Source: SIG455 sp045589495 (lineage in GTDB: Bacteria > Bacillota > Clostridia > UMGS1810). From it: 64,000 nucleotides of DNA. The notes beneath the pieces are model-generated. The model had not been told where the DNA came from and did no database searches. It was given only the letters and a program-made list of their open reading frames with translations. Numbering within the stretch: position 1 is the stretch's first letter; the number at the start of each line of letters is the position of its first letter. Location: positions 1 to 64,000 of the forward strand of contig JAZNPF010000035.1 of NCBI GenBank assembly GCA_045589495.1, in the 5' to 3' direction. A program made the translations under genes and the position numbers. Shown here in pieces: positions 1 through 6,437 of this stretch.

Positions 1-342
1 AATAGCCATATGCTTTACATCAGATACCATCTTAGACCAATAATCTGCAGATGATGAATTGAGCAGATTAAGTTCCATAGACAATTCAATATACGTCAGC
101 AATTTATCACAGCCGGTTATACCTTTTGTTATGGTTTCACACCTGAGCCGTTTATCAGTTAAATTGCTGATTCTGTTTGCATCAAGCAGATATTCATATA
201 TATCCATACTTATAATCTGCATACGGTCTACAAGCGAATGTCGGTATTTTTTCGGGTACCTGTTTATATTTGATGTAAGCGTATATGTATGTTTCATAAG
301 TTCTTTGGCTTTTACAATTACTCTTAAATCGTTATCCGCCAT
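1..342 (-). CDS. avd: Avd-like DGR accessory protein, four-helix bundle (3' end beyond window)
   Basis: The minus-strand frame is open from an ATG at 342 to the window edge, giving 114 residues beginning MADNDLRVIVKAKELMKHTY. An upstream GAGGT sits 8 nt before the ATG. The mostly helical, basic sequence (NRYPKKYRHSLVDRM, then ITKGITGCDKLLTYIELSM) has the pattern of the four-helix bundle family that includes 23S rRNA intervening-sequence proteins and DGR Avd proteins. Avd binds the reverse transcriptase and template RNA and is needed for mutagenic retrohoming. The gene starts 11 nt after a DGR target gene, which makes Avd the better reading. The last residues, the template repeat and the reverse transcriptase should lie left of position 1. 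Confidence 0.8.
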   Translation of the reverse strand, partial: MADNDLRVIVKAKELMKHTYTLTSNINRYPKKYRHSLVDRMQIISMDIYEYLLDANRISNLTDKRLRCETITKGITGCDKLLTYIELSMELNLLNSSSADYWSKMVSDVKHMAI

Positions 343-353
343 TTTAATCTACC

Positions 354-869
354 TCAAGATACAAAGATATCAGATGCAAAGAGCAAAACCGGGCGCACAC
401 CGTCATTGCAGTTGAGGTCATTGCGGCTGATGCCCCCGCGCGGCGAAACGCAAAGTGCCCACAAATCATTTATGTGCTCCGGGGTAGAATCAGGTGTAGC
501 AAGCCAAAACCAATCATCAAGTTTATGTTCATCAAAAACTTTCACATTTTCTCTGTAAATATCGAACGTAGGCAAACTAATTTTGCTTGTCATATCACCA
601 TAGGTTTTTAATCCGTCAAGGCTTGTAAGGTCTGTTTTAAATTCAAGCACATTTTCAGCACCGATTGTTTTTTCAATATTAGGTAAGATTTCTTTGTTCA
701 GCCTTTTTAAAATTTTACTTTCTGCAAAGTTATTGTTATCGCCATACGAAGACTCGAAAACGATTTCTTTTGATAAAACATAACAACCTTTGTCCGTGTC
801 TTTTACTTTTATAAATTCCATACCTGCTATCGGGAATGTTTTTCCCGCATTGATTTCTAATAATTTCAT
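354..869 (-). CDS. DGR target protein A, C-type-lectin-like (DUF6273-type) variable protein
   Basis: This 171-residue protein has its start set at 869 (MKLLEINAGK), 8 nt after a GGGGG ribosome binding site. A longer reading to 896 would run back into the neighbouring gene. The N-terminal part (GMEFIKVKDT, then YVLSKEIV) and the C-terminal WFWLATP...CVSPRG...GVRPVLLF resemble the formylglycine-generating-enzyme/C-type-lectin fold called DUF6273, a usual DGR receptor-binding scaffold. The penultimate segment is the variable region (390-452). No signal peptide or membrane segment is visible. It is the middle gene of target B, target A, avd. The ligand is unknown. Confidence 0.8.
   Translation of the reverse strand: MKLLEINAGKTFPIAGMEFIKVKDTDKGCYVLSKEIVFESSYGDNNNFAESKILKRLNKEILPNIEKTIGAENVLEFKTDLTSLDGLKTYGDMTSKISLPTFDIYRENVKVFDEHKLDDWFWLATPDSTPEHINDLWALCVSPRGGISRNDLNCNDGVRPVLLFASDIFVS
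390..452 (-). repeat. DGR variable region of target A (VR-A)
   Basis: This 63-nt segment aligns without gaps to 922-984. The first 15 nt (TGCGTTTCGCCGCGC) and last 12 nt (GGTGTGCGCCCG) are identical in both. The 12 codons between them (437 to 402) differ at 11 positions, nearly all at codon positions 1 or 2. At every difference an adenine in a common template explains both copies. The GC-rich invariant end is where an initiation-of-mutagenic-homing site would sit. The true variable region may extend a few codons further 5', since the two preceding codons (GCACTT and ATAAAA) also fit an A-rich template. Confidence 0.85.
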
Positions 870-882
870 TTTGATTTCCCCC

Positions 883-1527
883 TTATTTAGATACAAAGAT
901 ATTAGATTTTAAGATACAAAACGGGCGCACACCGCCATTGCTGTCGTGGTAATAGCCGTTGACGCTACCGCGCGGCGAAACGCATTTTATCCAGTCTGCA
1001 TCATCATGCGTAGGTGTGCTGAATGGAGTTGCTAACCACCACCATTTATCAAGTTTAAACTTGTCCAAAATTCTTACATATTTACGATACAGTTCACACG
1101 TCAAAAGTGACATTTTGCGCTTAATTTTTCCGTAATCGTCCAAACCGTCATCAGACGTTAAATCAACCGTGTGCTCAACAATATTTTCTTCACCTACAAT
1201 GTTTGCAATCTCTTTAGCAAAGTCATTGCAGATTTTATCAACATTAGAGCCATCATAATTGTTGTTGTCACCGAATTTTTCTGATTCACGTAATAGGGAT
1301 TTAAGCATAATTGCGGTTGTGCCATTCCTGTGCTCCAGTACAAAAAATTCATGCTTACCTATCTTAAAAGGCTCACCAACGGGAATGTCCGCAAGCAAGA
1401 CGGACGGTATTCCTAAAAACTTTATTCCCAAACACTTTTTTGCTTCCTTGACCTGCGCATCGGTCAACGGAAAATTCTGACCGTTCAACGTTACGCTATT
1501 CTTAGGTTTAATAAGCAACCATTCCAT
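883..1527 (-). CDS. DGR target protein B, C-type-lectin-like (DUF6273-type) variable protein
   Basis: This 214-residue protein starts at 1527 (MEWLLIKPKN) after an AAAGGAG site. Residues 1 to about 45 are an extension absent from target A. The rest parallels it: a HEFFVLEH strand, GDNNNYDGSN, LDKWWWLATP, then CVSPRGSVNGYYHDSNGGVRP at the C-terminus. The aromatic WWW core and GVRP end are typical of the DGR-diversified lectin fold. It lies just upstream of target A, with 13 bp between the two genes. I see no secretion signal. Two targets served by one retroelement is a known DGR arrangement; the partner bound is unknown. Confidence 0.8.
   Translation of the reverse strand: MEWLLIKPKNSVTLNGQNFPLTDAQVKEAKKCLGIKFLGIPSVLLADIPVGEPFKIGKHEFFVLEHRNGTTAIMLKSLLRESEKFGDNNNYDGSNVDKICNDFAKEIANIVGEENIVEHTVDLTSDDGLDDYGKIKRKMSLLTCELYRKYVRILDKFKLDKWWWLATPFSTPTHDDADWIKCVSPRGSVNGYYHDSNGGVRPFCILKSNIFVSK
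922..984 (-). repeat. DGR variable region of target B (VR-B)
   Basis: This is the counterpart of VR-A at 390-452: same length, identical flanks, and 11 substitutions confined to 36 nt (969 to 934). Several codons read as one-step adenine mutants of AAY or AGC codons (TAT, TAC, GAC, AGC, GGC). Third positions stay C or T except in the first variable codon, which is GGG in A and GGT in B. This is the pattern expected for adenine-specific mutagenesis by an error-prone reverse transcriptase. Confidence 0.85.
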
Positions 1528-1561
1528 AGTTTTTTCTCCTTTGTTATATTAAAAATTTTGT

Positions 1562-2458
1562 TTACTTGTTAAATAATGCTGCTGAAACATCACCTGAAGA
1601 ATTTTCTTCAACTGAATCGGCGGTAACCGGTTCTGGCATTTCATCAGAAGCATTCATTACTTCAGGCTCACCGGCATCAATTACATCTGTTTCTGTTTCA
1701 ACGTAACTCTTGGTACCGTCTTCATTAACTACGGCATAGTCTGATTCAAAAGCAGAAATCATGTCGATTGACATAATACCCCAACGGCTTATCAACTGAC
1801 GAAGCATTGTTTTATATGCCATACCGTCAAAATCTTTAGACCAGAAAGTATATGTCCAACCTTTTTCACGGTCCTTCTGATATCCGGGTGAATATTTAAG
1901 CGCATGGGATTCCATCTTTGCCTTTGACCAATAAATTGCTTTTCTAAATCCGTTCATGTACTCAAACATTGCATAATAACCGATTGTTGCGGCATTTTCA
2001 CGTTCGGTTTCATCCTGAATAAGCGAAACTTCTATTTCTTCGTTAAGAGGGTCAAAACGGATTAATTCACCTTCTTTTATAGCCATAACATTTAATTTTT
2101 TGTACTGACCGGAACGAAGTGCCAACTGAATATATCCTCTGTAACCCAACTGGAACTGTGCTACCATTCCTTTTTCTTTGTCCTTGTACGGAACTAAGTA
2201 ATACTGTCCAAGTTGCGGTGATGGTGATAATTTTAATGATTCTCCCAATAACGCAGCAGAAAGGATTGATTGATTTGTACACTCTTGAAGTGTAGGATTT
2301 GTGGTGGTTGCGGAAATAATTGCAGAAATAAATCTCTGTCCGTCTTTACCGCCTACCACTTGATTGATTTGATTTTTAACAGCGTCCTGGGTTAGATATG
2401 CCGTTAAACCAAGCCTTGCATTTGCTTTTTTAGCAACTAATGAATTTGATACTGCCAT
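1562..2458 (-). CDS. recT: RecT-family single-strand annealing protein
   Basis: This 298-residue protein starts at 2458 (MAVSNSLVAK) with AAAGGAG upstream. RecT anneals complementary single strands during phage recombination. Family features are visible: an N-terminal run around residues 45-75 (FISAIISATTTNPTLQECTN), LGYRGYIQLALRSGQYKKLN near 105-125, and a long acidic, low-complexity tail after residue 240 (PEPVTADSVEENSSGD). It is the last gene of a RecT-DUF1351-YqaJ module in which the nuclease resects DNA and RecT anneals it. Those two genes lie immediately upstream. Confidence 0.93.
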   Translation of the reverse strand: MAVSNSLVAKKANARLGLTAYLTQDAVKNQINQVVGGKDGQRFISAIISATTTNPTLQECTNQSILSAALLGESLKLSPSPQLGQYYLVPYKDKEKGMVAQFQLGYRGYIQLALRSGQYKKLNVMAIKEGELIRFDPLNEEIEVSLIQDETERENAATIGYYAMFEYMNGFRKAIYWSKAKMESHALKYSPGYQKDREKGWTYTFWSKDFDGMAYKTMLRQLISRWGIMSIDMISAFESDYAVVNEDGTKSYVETETDVIDAGEPEVMNASDEMPEPVTADSVEENSSGDVSAALFNK

Positions 2459-2485
2459 TGTGCATTTCTCCTTTGTTTATATAAA

Positions 2486-3271
2486 TTAAATTATTGCTTC
2501 AAACTCGATATTTCTGCTTGCAAAGAACTGTTTGAGAGCAGATGCATCATCAACTGACAACAATGCTTTAAATGAAAGCCATTCTTTTTTTACTGATACA
2601 CTTTCTTCCTGTGCAGAAACAGTTGGTCTTATAGATGCCGTTTCTTCATTTTTAACTTCCTCTGCCTTTTTCTTCTGCAGTTCTGCTAAACGCTTACCTT
2701 CTGCAATAGCCTTGTTCAAATCAAGAGATTGTTTATATTCTTCTGTTGCTTCAAAACTAAACTCTTCAAAATTGGAAAGCACTGCAAGGTCAGAAAGTAT
2801 CTTGTCTATTCTTTCGTCTATTTCCTCAGTGATTTTCTTAATAGTTACAGATGCATTAAGCCATTTATCGTTAAATATCTGCACAAGTTTTAGCCAATCA
2901 GGATGCGCTGTTCCGTCAAAAGCCATTTCTATTCCATTTAACTTATCAAGACTCTTTTTGTTTTCGTATTCCTTTATCTGACCGCTAATCATATCAACAG
3001 GCTTATCAATAATACTGATAATCTCTTTAATCTGTTCTTTGAACACATTAAAAGGTTTCATATATTCTTTTTCCTGTCTGATGCGTTCGTCATTTAAGGC
3101 TTTAGCAAGTTTTCTAAGTGTTGCCACGTCAGCCTTTGCTATAGGTATTTGTTCTTCGTTATATACCAAATTTTCATATTTTGATATCGTTGCAAGTAAC
3201 CCTGATTTCAGTTCTTCATAGTTGAAAGTGATTTGTTCAGGTAATACTACCTCGTTCACTATTAATTCCAT
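2486..3271 (-). CDS. DUF1351 phage protein of the RecT module
   Basis: This 261-residue, highly charged protein is predicted to be largely coiled coil (AKADVATLRKLAKALNDERI, KEQIKEIISIIDKPVDMISG, then KRLAELQKKKAEEVKN). It matches DUF1351, a family of unknown biochemical role found beside recT in Firmicutes phages. The ATG at 3271 overlaps nothing and follows a GGA-rich region. It lies between yqaJ and recT with gaps of 15 and 27 nt, so it is probably co-transcribed and co-functional with them. Confidence 0.85.
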   Translation of the reverse strand: MELIVNEVVLPEQITFNYEELKSGLLATISKYENLVYNEEQIPIAKADVATLRKLAKALNDERIRQEKEYMKPFNVFKEQIKEIISIIDKPVDMISGQIKEYENKKSLDKLNGIEMAFDGTAHPDWLKLVQIFNDKWLNASVTIKKITEEIDERIDKILSDLAVLSNFEEFSFEATEEYKQSLDLNKAIAEGKRLAELQKKKAEEVKNEETASIRPTVSAQEESVSVKKEWLSFKALLSVDDASALKQFFASRNIEFEAII

Positions 3272-3286
3272 TGTTTTTTATCCTTT

Positions 3287-3955
3287 CTATATTTCCGGCA
3301 GAATTAACGAAGGCATCTGCCGTTTATTTTTTTGAATCCAAAATCGTTCTTCTGATTCAGCAAGATATTTAATATCTGCTTCCACTTCGGATCGTTCTAC
3401 ATAATAATGCTTTGTCTGCAGATACGGAACTCCGTCAACAACAACCTTTAATTGCGCTTTCAAAATAGCAAAATCGGCTTCCATAATCAGCATACCGTGC
3501 AAAAGTTGTATGTAGTAATTGTCCGGGACTTGTTTGTTCCACTTTTCTTTCTGCATGCTTCTTAGAATCTCGGTAGTTTTGATTTCAAGAATACCTTTTC
3601 GCACAATGACATCTGTTCCGTCATTAACGGGGATTCTTTCTTCAAGCCATCCGTCTGCAGAATAATGCCCCCAAGGGTATTTATCGTTTAAAAACATATT
3701 GTTTTCTTCGTAAAATACCTGATACTGGGGAAAATCCAGTTTGAACAGTTCACGCAGGTGCTTTTCCGCTTCGGTACCGTATTTCACATAGGGTTCGTCA
3801 GATATATCTGCCGGCACAGTTTGTCCTGTCTTTTCCAACCACAAATCTATATTGCTTTTGTAGGGATTCATACCGACAACTGCAGATGCATCACTACCGC
3901 CGATTGTTTCCCTTCGTGCGTTCAGCCATTCGTCATGGTCCTTAAAAATCTTCAT
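3287..3955 (-). CDS. YqaJ-family phage recombinase/exonuclease
   Basis: This 222-residue nuclease starts at 3955 (MKIFKDHDEWLNARRETIGG). The frame is open further upstream to 4126, but that extension lies inside the zinc-finger gene and lacks family motifs. Visible YqaJ (lambda-exonuclease-like, PD-(D/E)XK) motifs are IGGSDASAVVGMNPY near the N-terminus, SADGWLEE, the catalytic ExK in GILEIKTTE, and the Q/Y helix NYYIQLLHGMLIM. The expected role is 5' resection of double-strand ends to load RecT. The 14-nt overlap with the preceding gene suggests coupled translation. Confidence 0.9.
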   Translation of the reverse strand: MKIFKDHDEWLNARRETIGGSDASAVVGMNPYKSNIDLWLEKTGQTVPADISDEPYVKYGTEAEKHLRELFKLDFPQYQVFYEENNMFLNDKYPWGHYSADGWLEERIPVNDGTDVIVRKGILEIKTTEILRSMQKEKWNKQVPDNYYIQLLHGMLIMEADFAILKAQLKVVVDGVPYLQTKHYYVERSEVEADIKYLAESEERFWIQKNKRQMPSLILPEI

Positions 3956-4154
3956 TTGTGCTGACAATATTTTCAACCCACTTTCTATGGTTGTTTTCCA
4001 CACAATCAGGACAATACAATTTATCATCAAATTCATAACAGTGCTCATCCTGAATAGGCTCTCCGCATTCGTGACATATTGGAAGTCCTTCAAGCATTTT
4101 CTCTTGTTTTGCTTCGTATTCGTCAAGCAAATCGTGATAATCAGGACAGTACAT
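3942..4154 (-). CDS. Small zinc-finger phage protein
   Basis: This 70-residue acidic protein has two CxxC pairs (ICHEC and YCPDC) separated by about 20 residues. That is a treble-clef or zinc-ribbon arrangement common in small phage proteins of unknown function. Its start at 4154 shares a base with the stop of the upstream gene (TAATG), and its 3' end overlaps yqaJ by 14 nt. It is therefore part of one tightly packed early transcript. No enzymatic motif is seen. Confidence 0.75.
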   Translation of the reverse strand: MYCPDYHDLLDEYEAKQEKMLEGLPICHECGEPIQDEHCYEFDDKLYCPDCVENNHRKWVENIVSTNEDF

Positions 4155-4339
4155 TATCTGTCCCGCCTTTCATAACGGATTTCAAACCAACCGTTTGCCA
4201 GACCGAATGGAATTAACCACGCACTTGATGCAACCAACGTAATTGTTGGAATCCACGAACCTGCATCGAGCGAAAACGCTGATAATCCGCACACTGTCAG
4301 CGCTATCGCTGTTATGAGTTTTAAAATAAAATTTTTCAT
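4154..4339 (-). CDS. Small phage membrane protein
   Basis: This 61-residue protein has two hydrophobic segments (about residues 4-24 and 30-50) and a basic tail ending YERRDR. AAAGGAG lies 7 nt before the ATG at 4339, and the stop overlaps the next start. I do not recognise a family. The size and position suggest an accessory phage membrane peptide. Confidence 0.6.
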   Translation of the reverse strand: MKNFILKLITAIALTVCGLSAFSLDAGSWIPTITLVASSAWLIPFGLANGWFEIRYERRDR

Positions 4340-4358
4340 ATGTACTTCTCCTTTAAAA

Positions 4359-4544
4359 TCATTGTAAAATCATTTTAATTTGGTGCAATGCGTCAAGCGC
4401 CTGTTGTCGGTCAAATTCGGGAAATGCTCTGTAATATCTGTTGTTCTCGCTATCCTGATTGGTGGTTGTAACATCAGCGCAAGTACACTTTTCGCCAAAA
4501 TCAAGATTGGCGCCGCAATGCTCACATTTTTTACTGTTTGCCAT
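4359..4544 (-). CDS. Small cysteine-rich phage protein
   Basis: This 61-residue protein begins MANSKKCEHCGANLDFGEKC, with cysteines at 7, 10, 20 and 22 forming a compact zinc-knuckle-like pattern, followed by a helical tail (RQQALDALHQIKMI). AAAGGTG precedes the ATG. It overlaps the upstream gene by 14 nt. The function is unknown; it could bind nucleic acid or simply be a structural zinc protein. Confidence 0.6.
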   Translation of the reverse strand: MANSKKCEHCGANLDFGEKCTCADVTTTNQDSENNRYYRAFPEFDRQQALDALHQIKMILQ

Positions 4545-4743
4545 TTACATGCACACCTTTCTTCAATTCAGTTTCAATTGTTTGAATTTCTTCATTCGGC
4601 AGTTCTTTTTCATCAATGCAGACTTTAAAAATATATCCAAGCACACCACCAAGAGTAAAAGATATTATTGCAACTATACACCACGAAATGAAGATGCGTT
4701 TGACAATTGCGGTCTTTCTAAGATTTTTAGGATAATCTATCAT
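4531..4743 (-). CDS. Small single-pass membrane protein (phage)
   Basis: This 70-residue protein has a basic N-terminus (MIDYPKNLRKTAIVKR), one clear transmembrane segment (about residues 17-40, with GGVLGYIF) and a charged C-terminal domain. The topology is probably N-in. No family is recognised. It sits in the chain of small early genes between the HTH protein and yqaJ and overlaps the next gene by 14 nt. Confidence 0.6.
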   Translation of the reverse strand: MIDYPKNLRKTAIVKRIFISWCIVAIISFTLGGVLGYIFKVCIDEKELPNEEIQTIETELKKGVHVNGKQ

Positions 4744-4757
4744 AGGTCCTCACCCTT

Positions 4758-5165
4758 TCAAACCGTTATTCCTTCGATTTCTGCAAATTTTATAGCATTG
4801 ATAAAATACGACCATCCATTTTCTGATGTATGTACTGCATACCCCCAAGGAAATACTCCTTGCTGAAGTCCTTTTCTAACCGTATCGTGATTCATACTGA
4901 GCATTTTTGCAGCATCTTCTACTTTTAGTTTTGGTATTTTTCCTTTCTGCACTAAAACTTTTGAAACAAATACATCCTGTTCAAAATAATCAGGGGCAAG
5001 GCCAAGTGATTCTGCAATATCTTTTTGCCGATGTTCTGTTGGTACATTTCTGCCGGATAAATATTGACTGATTGATGATTTACCTATACCAGTTAGACCA
5101 ACTAACTGCGCTTGATTGATGTTTAAATCTTGCATAGCCTTTTTCAATCTATCGCTAAAATTCAT
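4758..5165 (-). CDS. XRE-type helix-turn-helix phage regulator with second DNA-binding region
   Basis: This 135-residue protein starts at 5165 (MNFSDRLKKAMQDL), because GCAAGGAG lies 8 nt upstream of that ATG. The in-frame start at 5189 has no such site. Residues 3-60 are an XRE/Cro-type HTH (NQAQLVGLTGIGKSSISQYL). The C-terminal half (KLKVEDAAKMLSMNHDTVRK) looks like a second, excisionase-like winged or HTH motif. It may regulate early phage functions or excision. Which promoter it acts on cannot be read from the sequence. Confidence 0.75.
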   Translation of the reverse strand: MNFSDRLKKAMQDLNINQAQLVGLTGIGKSSISQYLSGRNVPTEHRQKDIAESLGLAPDYFEQDVFVSKVLVQKGKIPKLKVEDAAKMLSMNHDTVRKGLQQGVFPWGYAVHTSENGWSYFINAIKFAEIEGITV

Positions 5166-5182
5166 AAAATCACTCCTTGCTA

Positions 5183-5428
5183 TTAGCAAACACCTTCTAC
5201 TTCGTCAATGGAAAGGTTTCTGTTCATCATTTCCTCTATATTGTCAACGGTATATCCTTCTTCTGCCAAGTCCATGCCACGCTTTTCAAGACATCTTAAT
5301 TGATAAAGTATCTGTCTGTATTTGTATTTAATACGCAGTTCTTTTCTTGCTAATTTAACCATTGGAGAAGTCCTTAATCTTTCGATTTCTTCCTGTACTT
5401 GTTCATCAGTTAAAAATTCTTTTTCCAT
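5183..5428 (-). CDS. Small charged phage protein, unknown function
   Basis: This 81-residue protein is helical and highly charged (VQEEIERLRTSPMVKLARKE). AGGAG lies 8 nt before the ATG at 5428. It is the first gene of the leftward early gene set after a gene-free 660-bp stretch. No family is recognised. Confidence 0.6.
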   Translation of the reverse strand: MEKEFLTDEQVQEEIERLRTSPMVKLARKELRIKYKYRQILYQLRCLEKRGMDLAEEGYTVDNIEEMMNRNLSIDEVEGVC

Positions 5429-5443
5429 TTTTAATCACTCCTA

Positions 5444-5473
5444 TTGACTTTTTAATATAATTTTTGTTACAAT
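5444..5473 (+). promoter_or_regulatory. Plus-strand sigma-A promoter candidate
   Basis: TTGACT (5444-5449) and TACAAT (5468-5473) are separated by 18 nt and point away from all flanking genes. No plus-strand gene lies downstream. The predicted start, near 5480, falls inside a 10-bp perfect dyad (5475-5484 with 5492-5501). Confidence 0.5.
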
Positions 5474-5474
5474 A

Positions 5475-5556
5475 GGAATAGGCATTACCAGTGCCTATTC
5501 CAAGCCAAGTATACGGAATCTCGGCTGCCGTCCTGAAACTATCAGGGCGGTTTTTT
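5475..5556 (+). ncRNA. Candidate short structured RNA in the prophage
   Basis: Between the promoter candidate and a rho-independent terminator lie only about 80 nt, with no start codon and ribosome binding site. The stretch begins with the perfect dyad GGAATAGGCA (5475-5484) / TGCCTATTCC (5492-5501) and ends in a 9-bp terminator stem. If transcription starts at about 5480, the first dyad is partly lost from the RNA and may instead be an operator. No known RNA family is recognised. Confidence 0.45.
5528..5556 (+). terminator. Rho-independent terminator, plus strand
   Basis: CCGTCCTGA (5528-5536) pairs with TCAGGGCGG (5542-5550) across a 5-nt loop, followed by six T (5551-5556). The U-run exists only in the plus direction, opposite to the flanking genes. 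Confidence 0.75.
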
Positions 5557-5645
5557 CTTTATGTACATTTTTAAAACCACCTTTTTATTTGTGTTGTTAT
5601 GGCATCTGATTATTCAAGACTTTATAGCAATTTACTCATTTGCAC

Positions 5646-5674
5646 TTGCATTTTTTAAACTCATATGCAATAAT
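5646..5674 (+). promoter_or_regulatory. Plus-strand promoter candidate for the second gene-free RNA
   Basis: TTGCAT (5646-5651) and AATAAT (5669-5674) are spaced by 17 nt. A TTGCAC is also present at 5640. The match is moderate. It lies upstream of a roughly 350-nt stretch without convincing coding sequence that ends in a strong terminator. Confidence 0.4.
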
Positions 5675-5680
5675 TAAATC

Positions 5681-6036
5681 AGCCTTATACGGCAATCATT
5701 TCAAGGAGAGTGATGCTTTTTGTCACAATTTTTGAGTTTGCCTTGTTCTTGTGGTAACGGTGATGCGTAAGGCAATATAATTTATTGCAGAACTTAAACT
5801 GCTAAAGTGAGCCGCATATCAAGAAGTGCTTAGTTGCGATAGGTGCGAGATATTATGAAAAGCACAAACAAGCGGAAAACGCCCGCTTTATAAATCAGTT
5901 TATTTGTGAACTATTAACGTAGCAGATGCCACCTGCGTACAAAAAGCGTAGCGGTTAATAGATAATATTTCTGCAATATGTACAAGTAAACAAATTAAGA
6001 GTTAAAACGTCTGTGTCGCAACCACAGGCGTTTTTT
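5681..6036 (+). ncRNA. Candidate larger structured noncoding RNA
   Basis: About 350 nt carry no open frame of note but several local helices: GCAATA/TATTGC (5772-5788), GTGCTT/AAGCAC (around 5826 and 5860), AAGCGG/CCGCTT (around 5870-5888), an imperfect GTAGCAG/CTGCGTAC (around 5919-5940), then the terminator stem at 6006-6032. A possible leader peptide of 14 codons starts at 5713 with AAGGAG 4 nt upstream. No riboswitch, group I/II intron or tmRNA signature is recognised. Flanking genes are on the other strand, so this RNA would be antisense to any read-through early transcript. Confidence 0.4.
6006..6036 (+). terminator. Rho-independent terminator, plus strand
   Basis: AACGTCTGTG (6006-6015) pairs with CACAGGCGTT (6023-6032) across a 7-nt loop and runs into TTTTTT. 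The minus direction has only a short T stretch, so the main use is for plus-strand RNA. Confidence 0.75.
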
Positions 6037-6084
6037 CTTGCATAAAAGTTTTGAATAATCAGTTGCCACAACAACATTGAATTT

Positions 6085-6101
6085 GTTCAATATTATTGAA
6101 C
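6085..6101. promoter_or_regulatory. Distal repressor operator (GTTCAA-N5-TTGAAC)
   Basis: GTTCAATATTATTGAAC is a perfect 6-bp dyad with a 5-nt centre. It is identical in half-sites to the operator at 6343-6359 but sits about 260 bp away, over the stop codon of the cro-like gene. A distant operator of this kind could allow looping by the CI-type repressor. Confidence 0.5.
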
Positions 6102-6311
6102 TTTTGGCGTAAAAAAATATACTTGTATATCTTCTTCTGGAAATTCCAATACTTTTGCGGCTTGTTGCATCTCTGGTTGTTTCCAAGACACCTTGTTATT
6201 TAATTTCAATGATATACTTCTCTCAGAAAGGCCCATTTGAGCAGCAAAAACTGCTTGGGTTCCACAAACCAACGCGATTCTATTACACAATTCCGTATAA
6301 TCATAAACCAT
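6093..6311 (-). CDS. Cro-like / DUF739-type phage HTH regulator
   Basis: This 72-residue protein begins MVYDYTELCNRIALVCGTQA and carries an XRE-type HTH (VFAAQMGLSERSISLKLNNK), ending in a short strand-forming tail (EEDIQVYFF). It is divergent from the CI-type repressor gene and driven by a consensus promoter with operator dyads on both sides. That arrangement is expected for the lytic regulator of a temperate phage switch. A GGGGGT site precedes the ATG at 6311. Confidence 0.8.
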   Translation of the reverse strand: MVYDYTELCNRIALVCGTQAVFAAQMGLSERSISLKLNNKVSWKQPEMQQAAKVLEFPEEDIQVYFFTPKVQ

Positions 6312-6342
6312 CTCAACACCCCCTATATCCTTGAATTTTGCA

Positions 6343-6359
6343 GTTCAATATCGTTGAAC
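6343..6359. promoter_or_regulatory. Repressor operator in the leader of the cro-like gene
   Basis: GTTCAATATCGTTGAAC is a perfect GTTCAA/TTGAAC dyad with a 5-nt centre. It lies just downstream of the -10 box of the leftward promoter, where bound repressor would block transcription. Confidence 0.65.
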
Positions 6360-6367
6360 TTAAATTC

Positions 6368-6396
6368 ATTATATCATTGCGTTTTTATCTTGTCAA
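6368..6396 (-). promoter_or_regulatory. Leftward early promoter (cro-like gene)
   Basis: Read on the minus strand, TTGACA (6396-6391), 17 nt and TATAAT (6373-6368) form a perfect sigma-A consensus. It drives the cro-like gene and, by read-through, probably the early gene chain to its left. Operator dyads lie on either side. Confidence 0.85.
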
Positions 6397-6403
6397 CAAT
6401 TTT

Positions 6404-6420
6404 ATTCAAAAAAATTGAAC
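6404..6420. promoter_or_regulatory. Repressor operator upstream of the leftward -35 box
   Basis: ATTCAA-N5-TTGAAC matches the operator consensus with one half-site mismatch and sits 7 nt from the -35 element of the leftward promoter. Confidence 0.45.
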
Positions 6421-6437
6421 TTTTTTTCATTATCCTC

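Noticed and set aside
870..896. Longer start for DGR target A
   Set aside because: The extra nine residues read through the end of target B; the ribosome binding site fits the ATG at 869.
3956..4126. N-terminal extension of the YqaJ gene
   Set aside because: It lies inside the zinc-finger gene in another frame and lacks family similarity; the ATG at 3955 begins at the conserved region.
5561..5677. 38-codon hydrophobic frame (MYIFKTTFLFVLLW...) as a phage holin-like toxin
   Set aside because: It starts directly on the T-run of a terminator and has no ribosome binding site; T-rich DNA gives hydrophobic residues by chance.
5681..6036. Group II intron or tmRNA
   Set aside because: No domain V-like AGC...GTT hairpin, no tRNA-like ends and no tag reading frame are present.
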